5,491 nucleotides of DNA from an uncultured Clostridia bacterium (GTDB lineage: Bacteria > Bacillota > Clostridia > Christensenellales > Aristaeellaceae). The notes below the pieces were generated by a model that ran no database searches, had not been told where the DNA came from, and worked only from the letters and a program-made list of their open reading frames with translations. Positions 1 through 5,491 of this stretch are shown here, one piece after another (position 1 is the first letter of the stretch; each line of letters begins with the position of its first letter). Where the stretch lies: positions 1 through 5,491 of the forward strand of contig CAMDVP010000204.1 of the NCBI GenBank assembly GCA_945877525.1, in the 5' to 3' direction. The position numbers were made by a program, and so were the translations under genes.

Positions 1-539
<539 letters not shown>

Positions 540-547
<8 letters not shown>

Positions 548-1739
548 GGAAAGCCTGCGGATGTCCTGGCAGAACATCAGGGGCAACAAGATGCGCACCT
601 TCCTGACCATGCTGGGCATCATTATCGGCGTGACAGCCATCATTACCCTGATTACCACCGTGGAGGGCGCGACAGGGGAAATCACCAGCCAGTTCACTGC
701 CCTGGGCGCGGGCCGCGTGACCGTTTCGGTCACCGGTACGCCCCTCAAGCCCGGCTTGAACAGCACGGATATCCAGCGCATCAGCCGGATTGACAACATC
801 ACCGGCGTGGATCCCACGGTGTCCTTCACAAGGCATGTGGCTGGAGACGGCCGCCTGGCAGAGGACGTGACCATCGAAGGCCGCAGCTCCGCCTATTTCA
901 GTGGGGAAAGCGGAGGTATCGGCATGGGCCGGGGGCTAACCGACATGGACATGGATCGTCACAGCCGGGTGTGCGTCATTGACCAGACGCTGCATGCCGC
1001 CCTTTTCCCCAATGAAGATCCCATCGGCAAGGAGATCGTCATCGCCGGGCTGACCTACACCGTGGTGGGCATGCTGGACGACAGCAGCGACAGCGATGTG
1101 ATGCGGGCGATGTCAACCATGTCCGGGGGCAGCGACGGCGGAACAGCCATTATTCCTTACCAGGCCGCGCTGCGGATGATGGGCAGCAATTCGGTGAATT
1201 CCCTGACGCTGTACCTGAAGGACACCAGCCAAAGCGATGAAACCATCACCGCCGTGGAGGATGTGCTCAACGCCGCCTTCAACTACCGCGACAACGCTTA
1301 TCGCATCATCAACCTGGAAAGCCTGTTGGACACCATGAACACCATGACCGGCATGATGACCACCCTGCTGGCGGGCATCGCGTCCATCGCCCTACTGGTA
1401 GGCGGCATCGGAATCATGAACATGATGCTGGTTTCCGTCAGCGAGCGCACCTCGGAGATCGGTCTGCGCAAGGCTTTGGGTGCAAAGCCTTCGCTAATCC
1501 AGGCGCAGTTTCTCATCGAATCGGTGATGCTCAGTCTCATGGGCGGGCTGATTGGCATTGTGCTGGGCGTGGCCCTGTCCATGCTGATTGCAGCCTGGAT
1601 CGGCATCGACTTCACCCTGTCCACCGGCGCCATTGTCCTGGCCTTCACCTTCTCGGCCACGGTAGGCATTCTCTTCGGTTGGGCGCCTGCGCGCAAGGCT
1701 TCCCGCCTTAACCCCATCGACGCCTTGCGCAGTATGTGA
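540..1739 (+). CDS. MacB/FtsX-type ABC transporter permease (efflux)
   Basis: This is the membrane permease partner of the preceding ATPase, 399 aa, a usual length for MacB-like permeases of Gram-positive bacteria such as YknZ. One N-terminal membrane helix (about residues 20-40) is followed by a large extracytoplasmic MacB-type core domain (about 45-265). Three C-terminal helices follow (about 275-299, 328-352 and 362-381), forming the FtsX-like domain. The family hallmark ERTSEIGLRKALGA is at 302-315, after the second helix, and the C-terminus ends with the typical PARKASRLNPIDALR stretch (383-397). The ATG at 540 overlaps the ATPase stop; GAGGGGG at 524-530 is a usable ribosome binding site. 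The family exports macrolides, antimicrobial peptides, toxins or lipids, and the sequence does not tell which. The two-component genes just downstream make regulation by an envelope or drug signal plausible, but this is inference. A perfect hairpin lies within the coding sequence at 1470-1491. Confidence 0.95.
1470..1491 (+). repeat. Intragenic perfect hairpin in permease gene
   Basis: AAGGCTTTG (1470-1478) and CAAAGCCTT (1483-1491) are perfect reverse complements separated by the four bases GGTG. This gives a 9-bp stem with a tetraloop in the mRNA. It lies in the codons for the conserved RKALGAKP segment on the cytoplasmic side of the permease. No T-tract follows, so it is not an intrinsic terminator. 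It may arise simply from codon choice in a conserved motif. Confidence 0.6.
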
Positions 1740-1766
1740 TTTTTTCCCTTGCGTGCGGGGAAAATC
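1738..1766 (+). repeat. Inverted repeat between permease stop and TCS promoter
   Basis: GATTTTTTCC (1738-1747) can pair with GGGGAAAATC (1757-1766). The 10-bp stem includes two T-G pairs and has a 9-base loop. It starts in the permease stop codon and covers the -35 region of the promoter for the response regulator. No T-tract follows the right arm, so it is not a canonical terminator for the ABC genes. It could be a weak barrier to read-through, or an operator. Confidence 0.45.
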
Positions 1767-1776
1767 ATGCTATAAT
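1749..1776 (+). promoter_or_regulatory. Extended -10 vegetative promoter for the TCS-relP operon
   Basis: TATAAT at 1771-1776 is a perfect housekeeping (sigma-A) -10 box. It is preceded by TGC at 1768-1770, giving the extended -10 form TGnTATAAT. TTGCGT at 1749-1754 is a plausible -35 with a 16-base spacer. Transcription should begin near 1783, about 32 bases before the response regulator ATG. It is the only convincing vegetative promoter seen in the window, and it stands at the head of four closely spaced genes that end in a terminator. Confidence 0.8.
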
Positions 1777-1814
1777 GGATTCAGAACGTTTTTCCCGTAT
1801 GAAAGGAGCATGCC

Positions 1815-2492
1815 ATGTTTACCATTCTGGTAGCGGAGGACGACTTGGCCCTGCAGCGCATGATGTGCGCCTTCCTCGGCCTGAACGGTTATCAGGCCAT
1901 CCCCGCATGCAATGGCGAGGAGGCGCTTTCTCAGATCGAGCGTACCATGCCCGACCTGGTGATTGCCGATGTGATGATGCCCGTGATGGACGGCTGGGAG
2001 CTGACGCAGGAATTGCGCAGGGCCTATCCCCTGCTGCCCATCATGCTTGTCACCGCCCGCACCACCCTGGAGGACAAGCGTACCGGCTTTGCCTGCGGAG
2101 CGGACGACTATCTGACCAAGCCCGTGGACCTGGACGAGCTTCTGCTTCATGTTGGCGCGCTGCTGCGGCGCTCCCAGGCCATGACCAGCCACAAGCTGAC
2201 CGTGGGCGAAACCCTCCTGGACTACGACTCGCTGACCGTATCCCGTGGAGAATTGTCCATCACCCTGCCCAAGAAGGAATTCTACCTTTTGTTCAAGCTG
2301 CTCAGCAGCCCCCGGCAGATTTTCACAAGGCGGCAGCTGATGGATGAAATCTGGGGCATGGACGCCCAGAGCGACGAACGCACGGTGGATGTGCACATCA
2401 AGCGTTTGCGGGAGAAATGCGAGGTTTTTCCCGACTTTGACATTGTAACGGTGCGCGGGCTGGGCTACAAGGCGGAAAAGCGCAATGGATAA
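1815..2492 (+). CDS. OmpR/PhoB-family response regulator
   Basis: This is a DNA-binding response regulator of 225 aa, a normal length for the family; it should be phosphorylated by the kinase encoded next. The receiver domain spans about residues 2-117, with acidic pocket D9-D10, phospho-acceptor D52 (in VIADVMMPVMDG), switch T80 and conserved K102 (TKPVDLDELL). A winged-helix DNA-binding domain covers about 127-220, with the typical ERTVDVHIKRLREK recognition helix (188-201) and the VRGLGYK wing (213-219). The ATG is set by AAAGGAG at 1802-1808, 6 bases upstream. The stop overlaps the kinase start by 8 bp. Expected targets are its own promoter and perhaps the neighbouring efflux genes (inference). 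The signal is unknown, so no gene name is given. Confidence 0.96.
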   Translation: MFTILVAEDDLALQRMMCAFLGLNGYQAIPACNGEEALSQIERTMPDLVIADVMMPVMDGWELTQELRRAYPLLPIMLVTARTTLEDKRTGFACGADDYLTKPVDLDELLLHVGALLRRSQAMTSHKLTVGETLLDYDSLTVSRGELSITLPKKEFYLLFKLLSSPRQIFTRRQLMDEIWGMDAQSDERTVDVHIKRLREKCEVFPDFDIVTVRGLGYKAEKRNG

Positions 2493-3804
2493 AAAGCTGC
2501 GGATCAGACCCTATTCCTTCCGAAACCGCATGCTGGCGGCGCTGTTTCTGTGCGCCCTGGCGGCCTGCCTGTTTTCTGCCATTGGCTCCTTTGTGGTCAG
2601 TATGGTCAACCTGAGCAACGAAATGGCCGCCAATGAGCGCGAGGCTGCCGTCTACCTGCTGGGGCTGGACCAGAAAACCACCCTGGATCCGGAGGAGATG
2701 CTCTCCATGGCCCGACGGGAAAACCTGGCCCTGTCGGTGGTGGCAAGCCCGGCCCAGCACCTGACGCAGGAGCAGCTGGACAGCGTGATGAACGGGCAGG
2801 TGCTGACCATCAGCACCAAGGCTCTGCCCTCCACCTATGTGCTGGTGGATGACCAGGTGGTGTGCATCCGTACCTCCCGGGACTTCAATTTGTACCTGAG
2901 CGTATTTCCCCGCATTGGCGTAGCGCTGCTTCTGTCGCTGGTGTTGTTTCTGCTCTTGTCCGTGCTGGCCAGCGCCGTTATTTCCAAGCCCATCAGTGAA
3001 ATCACCCGGGCCACCCGCCTGATTCAGGAGGGAGACTTTACCGTCCGCCTGCCGGAAAACCGCCCCGGCGAGGTGGGCGAATTGATGCACTCCTTCAACG
3101 GCATGACCGAGGCGCTCTCCCGCACAGCCTATCTGCAAAAGGACTTCATCAGCAGCATTTCTCATGAATTCCGAACGCCCATTGCCTCCATTCGCGGCTT
3201 TGCCCGCCTTTTGCAGATGCCCGGGCTGGACGAAAGCTCCCGCCAGGAATATGTGGGCATGATTGCCCAGGAGAGCGACCGGCTCTCCCGCCTGTCGGAT
3301 ACGCTTTTGCGCCTGTCCGCCCTGGAGCGGCAGCTGGCCCCGGCCTCCCTGTCCGTGTTCCGGCTGGACGAGCAGATTCGCCAGGTCATCCTGCAGCTGG
3401 AGCCCGCCTGGTCATCCCGGCAAATCGACTGGCAGCTGGATTTGGCCCCCGTGACCATCGAATCCGACGCGGAGCTGCTTGTCCAGGTATGGATCAACCT
3501 GGTTCAGAACGCCGTCAAGTTTTCCGACGATGGGGGCGTCATTGAAATCCGCGTTCAGGAAACCGACATGGCCGAGGTTGTGATCACCGACCACGGCGTG
3601 GGCATGAGCGAGGAAACCATGGCCCGCATGTTCGACCGCTTCTATCAGGGCGATACCTCCCGCAGCCATGAGGGCGTGGGACTGGGGCTATGCCTGGTCA
3701 AGCGCATTATGGATATTCTGGGCGGCGAAATCCGCGTTCGTTCCGCCCCTGGCGAGGGCAGCAGCTTCCGCGCCCGCCTGCCCCGCATGAATAAAGCCGA
3801 CTGA
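2485..3804 (+). CDS. Membrane sensor histidine kinase (HAMP, HisKA, HATPase)
   Basis: This is the sensor kinase partner of the response regulator, 439 aa. A first membrane helix (about 16-38) and a second (about 141-165) enclose an extracytoplasmic sensor region of about 100 residues that I cannot assign to a named fold. A HAMP linker follows (about 166-215; conserved P169 and the GEVGEL segment at 195-200). The HisKA domain carries the phospho-acceptor H227 in SHEFRTP, with the conserved Asn-containing N-box NLVQNAVKFSDDG (338-350) in the ATPase domain. G1 is DHGVG (369-373), the F-box is MFDRFYQ (382-388) and G2 is GVGLGL (397-402). All catalytic elements are intact, so it should be an active kinase. 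The ATG lies within the last codons of the regulator gene (ATGGATAA overlap), implying coupled translation. The sensed signal cannot be told from sequence; cell-envelope stress is a guess from the efflux and alarmone neighbours. Confidence 0.96.
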   Translation: MDKKLRIRPYSFRNRMLAALFLCALAACLFSAIGSFVVSMVNLSNEMAANEREAAVYLLGLDQKTTLDPEEMLSMARRENLALSVVASPAQHLTQEQLDSVMNGQVLTISTKALPSTYVLVDDQVVCIRTSRDFNLYLSVFPRIGVALLLSLVLFLLLSVLASAVISKPISEITRATRLIQEGDFTVRLPENRPGEVGELMHSFNGMTEALSRTAYLQKDFISSISHEFRTPIASIRGFARLLQMPGLDESSRQEYVGMIAQESDRLSRLSDTLLRLSALERQLAPASLSVFRLDEQIRQVILQLEPAWSSRQIDWQLDLAPVTIESDAELLVQVWINLVQNAVKFSDDGGVIEIRVQETDMAEVVITDHGVGMSEETMARMFDRFYQGDTSRSHEGVGLGLCLVKRIMDILGGEIRVRSAPGEGSSFRARLPRMNKAD

Positions 3805-3815
3805 AGGAGACCCAC

Positions 3816-4481
3816 ATGAGCAGCGAACCCACCCTTACGCCCGCCGAATTTCAGAAAATGGTAGACGACTTCTTTTCCGTGCAGTGCCGCTATCAGGCCG
3901 CCATCCGGGAAATTCAAACCAAGCTGGAAAACCTTGACGATGAATTCCAGATGAAGCACCGGCGCAACCCCATCCACCATATGCAAAGCCGCATGAAAAC
4001 CATCCGCAGCATGATGGAAAAGCTTGAGCGCAAGCATCTTCAGCAGAGCATCACCTCCGCCGTGGATAACCTCACGGACATCGCGGGCATCCGGGTCATC
4101 TGCTCCTACCTGCAGGATGTGTACACCGTGGCCGATCTGCTCACCAGCCAGGACGATGTGCATGTGGTCAAGGTGCGGGACTATATCAAAAGCCCCAAAA
4201 GCAACGGCTACCGCAGCCTGCATCTGGTGGTGGAGGTGCCGGTATATCTCTCGGAGGGGCGGCTGGCCGTACCCGTGGAGGTGCAGATTCGCACCATCGC
4301 CATGGACTTCTGGGCTACCCTGGAGCATTCCCTGCGCTACAAGGCCCAGGATCAGGTGCCGCAGAGCATTTCCGACGAATTGCAGCAAACCGCCGCCGAC
4401 ATCGCCGCCCTGGATGAGCGCATGCAGGGCATCCACGATGAGGTCGAGCTGCTCTCTTCCCTGCCCCGGGAAGAAGAATGA
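3816..4481 (+). CDS. relP: RelP-like small alarmone synthetase ((p)ppGpp synthetase)
   Basis: This is a cytosolic enzyme of 221 aa that transfers pyrophosphate from ATP to the 3' position of GDP/GTP, making (p)ppGpp. It is a single-domain RelA/SpoT synthetase, with no HD hydrolase part and no TGS/ACT regulatory parts. Key features are TDIAGIRV with catalytic D88, RDYIKSPKSNGYRSLH (121-136, nucleotide-binding loop) and VEVQIRT with catalytic E155. IAMDFWATLEHSLRYK follows (161-176), then a helical tail (about 182-213). The segments NPIHHMQSRMK, KVRDYI, SNGYRSLHL and QIRTIAMDFWA match RelP (YwaC) as I remember it better than RelQ (YjbM), so I call it RelP-like. RelP versus RelQ is less certain than the enzyme family. 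Ribosome binding site AAGGAGA (3804-3810) overlaps the kinase stop and sits 5 bases before the ATG, placing the gene firmly in the two-component operon. RelP homologues are known to respond to cell-wall stress in Bacillus and Staphylococcus. Confidence 0.93.
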   Translation: MSSEPTLTPAEFQKMVDDFFSVQCRYQAAIREIQTKLENLDDEFQMKHRRNPIHHMQSRMKTIRSMMEKLERKHLQQSITSAVDNLTDIAGIRVICSYLQDVYTVADLLTSQDDVHVVKVRDYIKSPKSNGYRSLHLVVEVPVYLSEGRLAVPVEVQIRTIAMDFWATLEHSLRYKAQDQVPQSISDELQQTAADIAALDERMQGIHDEVELLSSLPREEE

Positions 4482-4522
4482 CGCATACCAGCCCGTCAGG
4501 CCGCCATACTATGTTCAGGGAC

Positions 4523-4528
4523 AGGAGG
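4523..4528 (+). promoter_or_regulatory. Ribosome binding site fixing the GTG start of the YdcZ-like gene
   Basis: AGGAGG lies 7 bases before GTG at 4536 and decides that start over the ATG at 4534, which is followed at once by a stop (ATG TGA), and over the ATG at 4478, which is in another frame. GGCCGCC (4499-4505) could pair with GGCGGTT (4527-4533), using two G-T pairs. That would partly hide this site and could temper translation. Confidence 0.75.
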
Positions 4529-4535
4529 CGGTTAT

Positions 4536-4970
4536 GTGACGGGCTTTCTTTTTGCGCTGATTGCCGGAGCGGCCATGAGCGTTCAGGGCGTGATGAACAC
4601 GCGCCTTGGGGAAAAGGCGGGCGTATTGGAGACGAACGCCTTCGTGCAGCTGACGGGCTTTGCGCTGGCGCTGGCCATCGCGCTTATCTTCGGCAAGGGG
4701 GACATCCGCCGGCTGCCTCAGGCGCCATGGTATACCTGGCTTGGCGGCGTGCTGGCCCCGGTCATCACCGTGACGGTGATGCTCTCCATCGGCAGTCTCT
4801 CTCCTACGGTGGCCATTTCCACCATTCTCCTCGCCCAGCTCACCGTGGCTGCGCTGATTGACGCCACGGGCTTCCTTGGCGCGGAGAAGCTGCCCTTCAC
4901 CTGGCAAAAGCTTCTGGGCGTAGCCCTGATGGTGGGCGGCGTACTGCTGATGAAATGGAAAACCTCGTGA
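4536..4970 (+). CDS. YdcZ/DUF606 small DMT-family membrane transporter
   Basis: This integral membrane protein of 144 aa is the usual size for the YdcZ (DUF606) branch of the drug/metabolite transporter superfamily. About five membrane helices are visible (roughly 3-20, 35-53, 66-86, 90-110 and 123-140). Family hallmarks are the N-terminal GAAMSVQGVMNTRLG (11-25), with the conserved Gln and Asn, and the LTVAALIDATGFLG segment (102-115). Members are half-size and thought to work as dimers or paired genes; the substrate of this group is generally unknown. The start is GTG, supported by AGGAGG 7 bases upstream. It follows the alarmone synthetase after 54 bases with no visible terminator or good promoter between, so it is probably the last gene of the two-component operon. 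A terminator follows 14 bases after the stop. A role in exporting a stress-related compound would be speculation. Confidence 0.9.
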   Translation: MTGFLFALIAGAAMSVQGVMNTRLGEKAGVLETNAFVQLTGFALALAIALIFGKGDIRRLPQAPWYTWLGGVLAPVITVTVMLSIGSLSPTVAISTILLAQLTVAALIDATGFLGAEKLPFTWQKLLGVALMVGGVLLMKWKTS

Positions 4971-4984
4971 TTCTTCCCTTCCCT

Positions 4985-5007
4985 GCCGCAACAAAGCGGC
5001 TTTTTTT
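4985..5007 (+). terminator. Rho-independent terminator
   Basis: GCCGC (4985-4989) pairs with GCGGC (4996-5000) around the loop AACAAA, followed by seven T (5001-5007) and further T-rich sequence to 5013. The stem is short but all G-C pairs. It ends the two-component/relP/YdcZ-like unit 14 bases after the last stop and insulates the spoIIA operon from it. Confidence 0.85.
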
Positions 5008-5032
5008 CTTTTTCCCCACCCGGCGCGAAATG

Positions 5033-5039
5033 TGTCGGA
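5033..5039 (+). promoter_or_regulatory. Possible Spo0A box upstream of spoIIAA
   Basis: TGTCGGA differs by one base from the Spo0A core TGTCGAA and lies about 75-80 bases before the predicted spoIIAA transcription start. In Bacillus, Spo0A~P activates the spoIIA promoter from such upstream boxes. A 7-base near match is weak evidence by itself, and no flanking A/T-rich extension is present. Confidence 0.3.
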
Positions 5040-5078
5040 CGAATCCGGCCCTCGTCGCATAACCTGCCATTTTTCGCG

Positions 5079-5106
5079 GCAGGATATACGGTGTGTGCGG
5101 TGAAAT
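5079..5106 (+). promoter_or_regulatory. Putative sigma-H promoter of the spoIIA operon
   Basis: GCAGGATAT (5079-5087) fits the sigma-H -35 pattern RnAGGAwWW at every defined position. After 11 bases, GGTGAAA (5099-5105) fits the -10 pattern RnnGAAT with one mismatch (the last base). The spacing is that of known sigma-H promoters. The predicted start near 5112 gives a leader of about 30 bases. In Bacillus the spoIIA operon is transcribed by sigma-H RNA polymerase with Spo0A, so both the match and the location agree. Confidence 0.65.
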
Positions 5107-5117
5107 AGCCGTATATC
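5083..5117 (+). repeat. Perfect 9-bp inverted repeat over the spoIIA promoter
   Basis: GATATACGG (5083-5091) and CCGTATATC (5109-5117) are exact reverse complements with 17 bases between them. The left arm overlaps the sigma-H -35 element, the right arm covers the predicted transcription start, and the -10 element lies in the spacer. The right arm would be at the very start of the mRNA and the left arm outside it. The dyad is therefore better explained as a DNA site for a dimeric protein than as an RNA hairpin. The binding protein is unknown. Confidence 0.6.
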
Positions 5118-5141
5118 AACTGCAAGGAGGCCGGCAAGATT

Positions 5142-5468
5142 ATGCTTCGATCAATGCGGGACGGCGAACGGCTGCTGGTCGGGCTGGACGGCGAGCTGGA
5201 TCACTTTTGCGCCCAGAGCGTGCGGCGCGAGCTGGACAGCATGCTGCGGGATCCCACTGTACGCCAGCTGATCCTGGACTTTTCCGGGTTGACATTCATG
5301 GATTCCTCCGGGATCGGCGTGATCCTGGGGCGCTACCGGGTGCTGCGGGAGCGGGGCGGCTCAATGGGGGTTATCCACATGAACGACCATGTCAGCCGCA
5401 TATTCCATATGTCCGGCATGGACAGGGTGATTCACCAGCTTGACAAGGTGCAGGAGGCGCGCAGATGA
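5142..5468 (+). CDS. spoIIAA: SpoIIAA, anti-sigma-F factor antagonist (STAS domain)
   Basis: This is a sporulation regulator of 108 aa, a little shorter than the Bacillus subtilis protein (117 aa). In its unphosphorylated form it binds the anti-sigma factor SpoIIAB and frees sigma-F in the forespore; SpoIIAB kinase phosphorylates it and SpoIIE dephosphorylates it. One STAS domain fills the protein. Diagnostic parts are DGELDHF (16-22), LILDFSGLTFMDSSGIGVIL (43-62) and the FHMSGM stretch (88-93). The phosphorylatable serine is S56, in MDSSG, aligning with S58 of Bacillus SpoIIAA. The ATG follows AAGGAGG (5124-5130) by 11 bases, slightly long but the only good site. The next gene begins inside its stop codon (ATGA) with a matching SpoIIAB start, and a sigma-H-like promoter lies upstream. 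The context separates it from other STAS antagonists such as RsbV. Confidence 0.95.
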   Translation: MLRSMRDGERLLVGLDGELDHFCAQSVRRELDSMLRDPTVRQLILDFSGLTFMDSSGIGVILGRYRVLRERGGSMGVIHMNDHVSRIFHMSGMDRVIHQLDKVQEARR

Positions 5469-5491
5469 GCAGGAGAAACGAAATGGAAACC
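5465..5491 (+). CDS. spoIIAB: SpoIIAB, anti-sigma-F factor and kinase (3' partial, nine codons)
   Basis: Only the first nine codons are in the window (MSRRNEMET). RNEM near the N-terminus resembles SpoIIAB starts such as MKNEM of Bacillus, and position after spoIIAA is the conserved operon order. The ATG overlaps the spoIIAA stop as ATGA, and AGGAGG (5452-5457) sits 7 bases upstream. The full protein would be a serine kinase of the GHKL fold that holds sigma-F inactive and phosphorylates SpoIIAA. The call rests mainly on synteny. Confidence 0.85.

Noticed and set aside
1738..1766. Hairpin after the permease as an intrinsic terminator
   Set aside because: The T-run is in the left arm instead of after the stem, and two pairs are T-G, so it does not fit a rho-independent terminator on the + strand.
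1736..2347. Plus-strand open frame overlapping the response regulator
   Set aside because: It is out of frame with the regulator, whose D52, T80 and K102 and winged helix are all present; the translation is Arg-, Ala- and Gly-rich.
2398..3165. Long minus-strand open frame of 255 codons
   Set aside because: It is the antisense of the histidine kinase gene, rich in Gln, His and Gly, as expected from GC-rich coding DNA read backwards; no domain is recognisable.
3645..4436. Long minus-strand open frame of 263 codons
   Set aside because: It is antisense to the kinase end and the alarmone synthetase, both of which have intact motifs; the translation is His- and Gly-rich without family features.
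3816..4481. Synthetase as part of a toxin-antitoxin or phage-defence pair (toxSAS-like)
   Set aside because: There is no small antitoxin-like gene adjacent, and the motifs match housekeeping RelP-type enzymes; the neighbours are a two-component system and a transporter.
4506..4512. ATACTAT as a -10 box for a separate YdcZ-like transcript
   Set aside because: The best six bases match TATAAT at only four positions and no -35 box is found at 16-18 bases.
4478..4861. Reading frame starting with an ATGA overlap at the synthetase stop
   Set aside because: It has no ribosome binding site at the right distance, its translation is rich in Arg, Gly and His with no family resemblance, and it runs across the convincing YdcZ-like gene in another frame.

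Overview
The window is GC-rich and gene-dense, and every gene is on the + strand. It suggests a GC-rich, endospore-forming member of the Firmicutes (Clostridia-like). The evidence is a recognisable spoIIAA gene followed by the first codons of spoIIAB, preceded by a sigma-H-like promoter. Strong AGGAGG-type ribosome binding sites, a Gram-positive style MacB/Ykn-type efflux ABC pair and a RelP-class small alarmone synthetase fit the same picture. Genus cannot be read from the sequence.

Region 1 (1-1739) is the end of an efflux ABC operon. It holds an ATPase that lacks its N-terminus because of the window edge and a MacB/FtsX-type permease that overlaps it by 8 bp. Region 2 (about 1740-5013) looks like one transcription unit. 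It opens with an extended -10 promoter (TATAAT at 1771-1776), followed by an OmpR-family response regulator, a HAMP-type membrane histidine kinase overlapping it by 8 bp, a RelP-like (p)ppGpp synthetase 11 bp further on, and a small YdcZ-type (DUF606) membrane transporter with a GTG start. A hairpin plus T-tract terminator lies at 4985-5007. Region 3 (about 5014-5491) is the start of the spoIIA sporulation operon. Its control region contains a sigma-H-like promoter and a perfect 9-bp inverted repeat, followed by complete spoIIAA and the first nine codons of spoIIAB.

How the genes may work together (inference): the two-component system may sense envelope stress or a drug and could control the adjacent efflux pump. 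Because the alarmone synthetase sits in the same operon as its third gene, the same signal could also raise (p)ppGpp. That coupling of a sensor kinase to RelP is the most interesting feature here. The spoIIA operon is a separate unit that activates sigma-F in the forespore; it is insulated by the terminator and has its own promoter. I see no CRISPR array, insertion sequence, tRNA, rRNA or clearly novel multi-gene defence system.
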